This document shows, piece after piece, positions 31,080-34,940 of a stretch of 34,940 bases of DNA. Source of the stretch: a virus. The stretch lies in the IMG/VR virus record IMGVR_UViG_3300033145_003410, positions 1 through 34,940 of that record, one strand, 5' to 3'. The position numbers were made by a program, and so were the translations under genes. Positions within the stretch are counted from its first letter, which is position 1. The number at the start of each line of letters is the position of its first letter. The notes beneath the pieces are model-generated. The model worked only from the letters and a program-made list of their open reading frames with translations, ran no database searches and was not told where the DNA came from.

Positions 31080-31276
31080 CACTTACTCGCTTTCCGGCCA
31101 GCGTCTTCGGCTTTTTTGCGATCTTGTCGTGGTAACACAATAATTTCATAATAATCATAATCCATACCCTCATCTTCAAACCAAACCTGAGCATCGTGCC
31201 GCGATTCAAACAAACGAGGTATAACCTCATACACGCCATCTTCTGACGCCTGCCTTGACCTAATTACAAATTTCAT
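31079..31276 (-). CDS. Short protein, paralogue of the gene at 29908-30117
   Basis: A 65-residue protein from ATG 31276 after GAAAGGATTAAGTG. It shares AQVW-x-E-x-EG-x-DYD-x-YEI with the gene at 29908-30117 (HDAQVWFEDEGMDYDYYEI here), followed by a basic tail (RQDRKKAEDAGRKASK). A small alpha/beta protein of unknown role; two diverged copies within 1.2 kb indicate local duplication. Confidence 0.7.
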   Translation of the reverse strand: MKFVIRSRQASEDGVYEVIPRLFESRHDAQVWFEDEGMDYDYYEIIVLPRQDRKKAEDAGRKASK

Positions 31277-32175
31277 CACTTAATCCTTTCCGGCCACTGC
31301 CTGACGCCCAGGTCGGCGGGCCATTCATCCCATGTGCGACCGTCCAAGGTGCGGCCCGCTTTCTTCTTGCCGACGCGCTCCATGTATGTTAGACACCCAT
31401 ACCAATCCATCATACTTTTCCGTTCTTTGTTTGGCTCCTTGAAAACAGAGCAAAGAGTTGGTTTCCCCGCTCTGTTCGCATCACGGATACCAACGCAATC
31501 AAGTTTTGTGGGCAACCACTCCCCCCACTGTTTGAAAAAAAACGGCACCCCGGCCTCAACGCACTGGTCACGCAACCCACGCACCCAGTCGGGATGCATC
31601 GACCTTGCGCCCGGCCCTGACTCACCGCCGCAGATTACGAGGTCGGGTCGGGCAAATGTGCCACACGCCTCAATATCCACCGGCCCCAACATCGGCTCAA
31701 TGGACACGAACCGTCTGGCGGCTGGGATAGATAGCAGGATTGGAATCCGCAAATCCGCCATCTTCTGATTCTCGGCGGTTACTCCGAGCATGACGTTGGA
31801 CGACACAGCACCAAGCCTTGTCCTGACATAAGGCCCCATCAATTCTGGCCGCTTTGTCAGGATTAAAAACTCATGTTGCGGATTATTTTTGATAACATCA
31901 AAGACCCGATCAATGAAACCCGCGGGCACATCCTCGTGGAACAGATCAGACATGCTGCAGACGAATATCCGCTTCGGTTTCTTGCCGAACGAGACGTTGA
32001 GCCGGTCTGGATGAATCGTTACCCTGAACCCGTTCTCGTAGCCCTTCGTACCCATGCGCTGTAGCCGCTTCGCCATCCGTTTGGCATAGCAGTTCTCGCA
32101 GCCAGCACTGACCGGAGTACAACCCGTGACTGGATTCCAGCTATGTTCAGCCCACTCAATCTTGGTCTTGCTCAT
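31276..32175 (-). CDS. Phage Gp37/Gp68 family (DUF5131) protein, radical-SAM-like
   Basis: A 299-residue protein opening with KIEWAEHSWNPVTGC and a Cys triad C19, C26, C29 (GCTPVSAGCENCYA), the family hallmark that suggests an iron-sulphur cluster. Further landmarks are VCSMSDLFHEDVP, FLILTKRPELM, RFVSIEPMLGPVD, VICGGESGPGARSM and FFFKQWGEW. The C-terminus ends with the usual KKKAGRTLDGRTWDEWP but has an extra stretch of about 45 residues (LDCVGIRDANRAG onward) before it. Biochemical role in phages is unknown. GAAAGGA lies upstream of the ATG, which overlaps the previous stop. Confidence 0.88.
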   Translation of the reverse strand: MSKTKIEWAEHSWNPVTGCTPVSAGCENCYAKRMAKRLQRMGTKGYENGFRVTIHPDRLNVSFGKKPKRIFVCSMSDLFHEDVPAGFIDRVFDVIKNNPQHEFLILTKRPELMGPYVRTRLGAVSSNVMLGVTAENQKMADLRIPILLSIPAARRFVSIEPMLGPVDIEACGTFARPDLVICGGESGPGARSMHPDWVRGLRDQCVEAGVPFFFKQWGEWLPTKLDCVGIRDANRAGKPTLCSVFKEPNKERKSMMDWYGCLTYMERVGKKKAGRTLDGRTWDEWPADLGVRQWPERIK

Positions 32176-32474
32176 CGGTCAGTCCTTTCCAATAATTTGA
32201 CGAAATCCGCAAGCCATATCCATTCGCTCACTATCCCCAGGCCGCTACACTCGGAGCACTCGTGATACTCCGGGCTTGTCGGGGCGTCCGGCCCAATCTC
32301 ATCATGGTCTTGCCAATAAACCCGCCATTCAATGTTTCGAGCCTCACCTTCACCGTCACACATGGGGCAATCCTTTTTGATTTGTACCCGGACATCAGCA
32401 TATCGGGGAAGGCACGTTCCACAAAACCGCCCCTTTCGGTGGGGAAATTCCCGTCCACACTTTTCGCAAATCAT
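32172..32474 (-). CDS. Multi-zinc-finger protein with DnaJ-type CxxCxGxG motifs
   Basis: A 100-residue protein, ATG 32474 preceded by GGAGGAG. It carries two paired sites: a first ribbon with C3-x2-C6 and C18-x2-C21, and a second with C36PMCDGEG and C73SECSGLG, the DnaJ zinc-finger repeat. There is no J domain. Such free-standing fingers may bind unfolded protein or nucleic acid; the phage role is unknown. It overlaps both neighbours by 4 bp. Confidence 0.75.
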   Translation of the reverse strand: MICEKCGREFPHRKGRFCGTCLPRYADVRVQIKKDCPMCDGEGEARNIEWRVYWQDHDEIGPDAPTSPEYHECSECSGLGIVSEWIWLADFVKLLERTDR

Positions 32475-32881
32475 TTCTCCTCCTCGTGCTCCGACGGCGT
32501 ACCCTTGCGGCGATACCTGACCTTGAGCGTTACGGGCCGTTTGCGTTTCGGCGGCATAGTTATTGATTCATCACAGTCCGCCAGCGCAGCATAACAGTCC
32601 TCGTCTGAGATTTCGCTCTCCTCTTCGCACTCCGAATCTTTGTCGGCCAATGCCCGCAGACCAGCCGGGGATATGGTATAGGACTTGTACTGAATTGAGC
32701 CGATATTTTTGACAAGCCCATCCAATAATAAGTGGTCTGATGTGGACCGCCGTAGATCAGTAGCAACTCCGCTCCCGTCAACGAAAGTCACCAGTGGCGC
32801 GAACTTACTCCGTATAAGTCGCGCGTGGGGTTTGTCCCGCAGAGCTTTTAATATCTTAATTTGCCGCCCAGTTAGTTTCAT
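32471..32881 (-). CDS. Winged-helix DNA-binding-like protein
   Basis: A 136-residue protein from ATG 32881, 6 nt after GAGGGGG; the frame stays open another 50 codons upstream inside the neighbouring gene, so that part is rejected. Residues 1-85 fit a winged helix: LTGRQIKILKALRD, then DHLLLDGLVKNIG and the wing YKSYTISPAGLRALAD. The C-terminal 50 residues are an acidic Cys-containing stretch followed by a basic one (PPKRKRPVTLKVRYRRKG). A transcription regulator of the early arm is plausible but no operator is identified. Confidence 0.6.
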   Translation of the reverse strand: MKLTGRQIKILKALRDKPHARLIRSKFAPLVTFVDGSGVATDLRRSTSDHLLLDGLVKNIGSIQYKSYTISPAGLRALADKDSECEEESEISDEDCYAALADCDESITMPPKRKRPVTLKVRYRRKGTPSEHEEEK

Positions 32882-33380
32882 TGCTATCCCCCTCGTGCCC
32901 CGAATCTTTATCGGCCATCTTTTTTGCCAACTTATCGGATCGGGGAGATTGCGATACGCCGTCTTCACGATAATCATGAATCGGTTCCTCCCGTGTGTCC
33001 TCGTGCCTGCTGATGACGGTGATAGCCTCAATGTCGTGCCACAAGATCACATCTTGATCTACCGTACCCTCGTCCACGAGTACGCCCCAACAGCCAAAGC
33101 CGCTATGCCAGAGAACCGTCCCCTCGTTACCATCACAGTCAACTTTGTCGCCCTCGTATATTTCCACACCGTTCTCCGGTGCGTCAGGTTTAGAGTCGTC
33201 TAATGTTCCCGTGAACTGCTCGCGGTCGCAGGGATAAGGGTAGGCACCTTCCCATGTATCCCTGAATGTGTTTGTAATCGGCCAATCTTTTGCAAGGACA
33301 TAGCGCCACGTGCCGGTAGCGGCAATGTACTCATACGCCACGACCCTGCCGTCAACGATTACTCTGAACTGTTTCTTCAT
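32856..33380 (-). CDS. YopX-like protein
   Basis: A 174-residue protein. The core EQFTGTLDD (54-62) followed by VEIYEGDKVDCDGNEGTVLW (72-91, a beta-barrel-like segment) and GFGCWGVLVDEG matches the YopX family of phage proteins, in which QxTG and IYEGD are characteristic. An acidic, Ser/Asp-rich C-terminal tail is probably disordered. YopX function is unknown. It overlaps the next gene by 26 bp and the previous by 4 bp. Confidence 0.8.
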   Translation of the reverse strand: MKKQFRVIVDGRVVAYEYIAATGTWRYVLAKDWPITNTFRDTWEGAYPYPCDREQFTGTLDDSKPDAPENGVEIYEGDKVDCDGNEGTVLWHSGFGCWGVLVDEGTVDQDVILWHDIEAITVISRHEDTREEPIHDYREDGVSQSPRSDKLAKKMADKDSGHEGDSNETNWAAN

Positions 33381-33601
33381 TCATCCACCTCCACGTAGAC
33401 CTTGACGAGACGAGCCCAACCGTTACAACGGTCACTATCGTATTGACCGGGATAAGTTTCGTAAGCGTCTATTGCCTCACTACGCAAATTGCGAACAGTT
33501 AAATTGTTAATCTCAAAAGACCGCCTGTCACCACGACCGTAATGATGAAACTCTTCAACCGCCCAACGCTTTCTGACTACCCGCTTAGTCTCAACCTTCA
33601 T
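33377..33601 (-). CDS. Unknown small basic protein
   Basis: A 74-residue protein from ATG 33601, 6 nt after GGAGG; two earlier in-frame ATGs lie too close to or before that site. The N-terminus is basic (MKVETKRVVRKRWAVEEF), and the end is strand-like (GWARLVKVYVEVDE). It might be a small alpha/beta fold binding nucleic acid. It overlaps the preceding gene by 11 bp. No family recognised. Confidence 0.6.
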   Translation of the reverse strand: MKVETKRVVRKRWAVEEFHHYGRGDRRSFEINNLTVRNLRSEAIDAYETYPGQYDSDRCNGWARLVKVYVEVDE

Positions 33602-34115
33602 CGCCATCCTCCGATCTGTACTTCTTGGCCAGACTGACGATGCAGTCGGGAGCGTGGCCATTATCGCTCATCCACGCATCACAGTTTGGACAGGTAGCTT
33701 CAACACCTCCACCGTGTTGATCGTTGAAGCGATAATCCCCCTTCCACTGCGCATCCAGTGTCGCCTCAGCCAGCAACTTACAATGGGCCTTGAGGCGAAC
33801 GTATTGGGATTTGTAAAAATCCGCCACGCCTCTAAGAGCACCAACTTCGACGATTGATCGTTCACGCTCGGCCTTGAGTGTTTTGACTTTGGCTTGTAGG
33901 GCCTCTATGACATCCATGCAGTTGTTGAACGTTATCGATTCGTCAGACTTACACTCGGCCCTAAACCGGTCTCGCTCGGCCAGTAGTTCTTCGAGGGCGG
34001 CGGCGAGATCTAATAGGCATCCGACCCGAATATAGCTTGAGATACAATGACGCTCCCGGTCGAGAACGGCCGCCAACTTCCGCGCCTCTTCTATCAGCTT
34101 CTGGTAATCAGGCAT
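33591..34115 (-). CDS. Coiled-coil protein with C-terminal zinc motif
   Basis: A 174-residue protein from ATG 34115, 6 nt after GGGAGG; upstream in-frame codons lie inside the neighbour. Residues 35-125 are a long helical, heptad-rich segment (LLDLAAALEELLAERDRF, IEALQAKVKTLKAERERS). The C-terminus has C142-x2-C145 with H154 and C158 (CPNCDAWMSDNGHAPDC), a probable zinc site. Many phages carry such coiled-coil/zinc proteins of unknown role. The ribosome site lies in a self-complementary CGGGAG-G-CTCCCG stretch. Confidence 0.65.
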   Translation of the reverse strand: MPDYQKLIEEARKLAAVLDRERHCISSYIRVGCLLDLAAALEELLAERDRFRAECKSDESITFNNCMDVIEALQAKVKTLKAERERSIVEVGALRGVADFYKSQYVRLKAHCKLLAEATLDAQWKGDYRFNDQHGGGVEATCPNCDAWMSDNGHAPDCIVSLAKKYRSEDGDEG

Positions 34116-34404
34116 CGGGAGCCTCCCGCTTGTCCGGGACGGGGAGCCAGACCTCGGTATTAGAGTGATGCGTAGAAACAAGCACCAACCTACCAGTTTT
34201 CACTAAGTATCTGAAGATGTCACAATTAATAGCCCACCAATCACCGCCACGACGATCAAAGTCATACGCCACCCATGCGCTGAAGATATTGTCTTCGTTG
34301 TCAAGGAGATCGTATTCGTCATTCCCCGTTAAGTCCCTGATTATGATTCTGCCGTCGCGTCTCATGTAATCCAGAACCGCGGCTGCTTGAGTTTCAATGC
34401 TCAT
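34108..34404 (-). CDS. Unknown protein
   Basis: A 98-residue protein from ATG 34404, 6 nt after GGAGGA (GTG 34407 is alternative). N-terminal helix (IETQAAAVLDYMRRDGR) then a mixed, Trp/Asp-rich part (AWVAYDFDRRGGDWWAINCD) and a strand-turn segment (LVKTGRLVLVSTHHS) resembling a short winged or helix-turn-helix layout. Evidence is weak; function unknown. Overlaps the next gene by 8 bp. Confidence 0.6.
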   Translation of the reverse strand: MSIETQAAAVLDYMRRDGRIIIRDLTGNDEYDLLDNEDNIFSAWVAYDFDRRGGDWWAINCDIFRYLVKTGRLVLVSTHHSNTEVWLPVPDKREAPDA

Positions 34405-34431
34405 CACTTTTCCTCCGCAACCCTGTGGTAC

Positions 34432-34671
34432 TTATTCATCGGGGGCCTCCTGAAATACTTGGCGCGTCATCTTGCCAAAGACCCGTGCGTCGCCGTGGAC
34501 CCGTGCCTTGCCGTGGACCCGCGCATTGCCGTAGACCCGTGCGCCGGGGCCGAGATATACCGAGTCGTCTACACGCGCTGTTTTATATACCCACCCGCCG
34601 CCGTTACTATGTTTATGCCAATCACTGGCGACGGTGTTGGGGTACATTCGCAATACTTGTTCAATGTCCAT
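34432..34671 (-). CDS. Hexapeptide-repeat (left-handed beta-helix) microprotein
   Basis: A 79-residue protein from ATG 34671, coupled to the upstream stop as TGATG with GGAGG 5 nt before. Residues 32-66 contain five or six hexapeptide turns (ARVDDS, VYLGPG, ARVYGN, ARVHGK, ARVHGD, ARVFGK), the pattern of left-handed beta-helix acyltransferase-like domains. Only a few coils are present, far short of an enzyme, so it likely forms a stalk or oligomer. Its DNA holds four 18-bp tandem units. Confidence 0.75.
   Translation of the reverse strand: MDIEQVLRMYPNTVASDWHKHSNGGGWVYKTARVDDSVYLGPGARVYGNARVHGKARVHGDARVFGKMTRQVFQEAPDE
34480..34551 (-). repeat. Four 18-bp tandem repeats within the hexapeptide gene
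   Basis: On the + strand the units begin GACCCGTGCG, GACCCGTGCC, GACCCGCGCA and GACCCGTGCG at 34480, 34498, 34516 and 34534. Each encodes one hexapeptide coil read leftward. The number of units may vary between relatives. Confidence 0.8.
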
Positions 34672-34940
34672 CACTTCCTCCATTTCTTCGGGATAAAGCG
34701 GTCGAGGTAACGACCGAACAACTCCTCAGCGATCCACATCATCAAGACCAGCAGTGACAACAAGCCAATCGCCATCAGACCCTCCGCGAATATGCCATTA
34801 GCATCAAGTCTCGCAAAAGCTCGTGGTGACGTTGTTGCGGCGGCAACCCCCCAGCCGATGAGATATATAATGCCCGACATACCGGCCAGTGACCCTACCG
34901 TTATCACCACCAGATAAAACAGCTTCAGGATCGTTTTCAC
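34671..34940 (-). CDS. Two-helix membrane protein at window edge
   Basis: An 89-residue protein read from GTG at the very end of the window, so the start may lie outside. Two membrane helices are visible: about 4-32 (LKLFYLVVITVGSLAGMSG) and 54-70 (GLMAIGLLSLLVLMMWI). The ends are basic (PKKWRK). No family recognised; perhaps a membrane accessory of the early arm. The stop overlaps the hexapeptide gene start. Confidence 0.6.
   Translation of the reverse strand: MKTILKLFYLVVITVGSLAGMSGIIYLIGWGVAAATTSPRAFARLDANGIFAEGLMAIGLLSLLVLMMWIAEELFGRYLDRFIPKKWRK

Larger units (their letters stand above)
30886..31290 (-). repeat. Exact 20-bp junction repeat (two copies)
   Basis: TTTCATCACTTAATCCTTTC occurs at 30886-30905 and 31271-31290 on the + strand. 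Read leftward it is a ribosome site, the stop of the upstream gene and the start of the next (GAAAGGATTAAGTGATGAAA). Consequently both upstream proteins end in Glu-Arg-Ile-Lys. Confidence 0.85.

Noticed and set aside
32882-33031. Fifty-codon N-terminal extension of the winged-helix gene
   Set aside because: It overlaps the YopX-like gene and GAGGGGG supports ATG 32881.
34480-34551. CRISPR-like array
   Set aside because: The 18-bp units are contiguous and encode hexapeptide coils; there are no spacers.
1-34940. Retron, toxin-antitoxin, abortive-infection or other known defence system
   Set aside because: I found no reverse transcriptase, TIR, nuclease-antitoxin pair or defence helicase; the methyltransferase alone is not a restriction system.

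Overview
The window looks like the greater part of the genome of a short-tailed (podovirus-like) double-stranded DNA phage, or prophage, of an uncultivated diderm bacterium. A capsid-packaging-tail-lysis block on the + strand (1-25497) meets an accessory/early-type block on the - strand (25927-34940). I see no host housekeeping genes, tRNA, rRNA, integrase or CRISPR. The diderm host is inferred from a phage-encoded outer-membrane beta-barrel-like protein and from many classical Sec signal peptides with A-x-A cleavage sites.

Plus-strand layout: a signal-peptide protein (1-516), large terminase (531-2012), portal (2002-3837), two small unknowns, scaffold-like protein (4620-5576), major capsid protein (5602-6810), an FmdB-type zinc ribbon (6855-7214), two adaptor-like neck proteins (7207-8546), a large tail/nozzle-like protein (8533-11052), three proteins in the ejection/internal-virion position (11061-15098), a small coiled-coil/membrane protein (15109-15297), four secreted-looking fibre or spike proteins including two beta-helix proteins (15332-21772), an M15-type endolysin (21772-22134), a strong terminator, then a second transcription unit with a holin-like protein, a Cys-rich microprotein and the beta-barrel protein (22272-23271), a DUF4406-like protein, a metallophosphoesterase and small unknowns (23362-25497).

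The two arms converge on a 429-bp non-coding region (25498-25926) containing several hairpins, among them a convincing terminator for leftward transcription and a three-way-junction RNA fold. The minus arm is a tightly packed set of small overlapping genes: SSB, an Rnl2-like ligase flanked by two paralogous Cys-rich microproteins, a RecU-like nuclease, an orphan DNA methyltransferase, two membrane microproteins, a pair of paralogous short proteins, a Gp37/Gp68 (DUF5131) protein, a DnaJ-zinc-finger-like protein, a winged-helix protein, a YopX-like protein and a hexapeptide-repeat protein. No DNA polymerase, helicase, RNA polymerase or small terminase is recognisable, so part of the genome probably lies outside.

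Three signals stand out. First, Sec signal peptides sit on at least seven + strand proteins, including neck and tail proteins that ordinary tailed phages assemble in the cytoplasm. Second, an exact 17-bp (21/23 extended) repeat lies 10-11 nt upstream of two start codons 7 kb apart, the second right after a terminator and an extended -10 promoter. Third, gene junctions in the minus arm are built from recurring start/stop cassettes, which give four successive proteins the same C-terminal Glu-Lys-Thr. Functions are read from motifs by eye; no database search was run.
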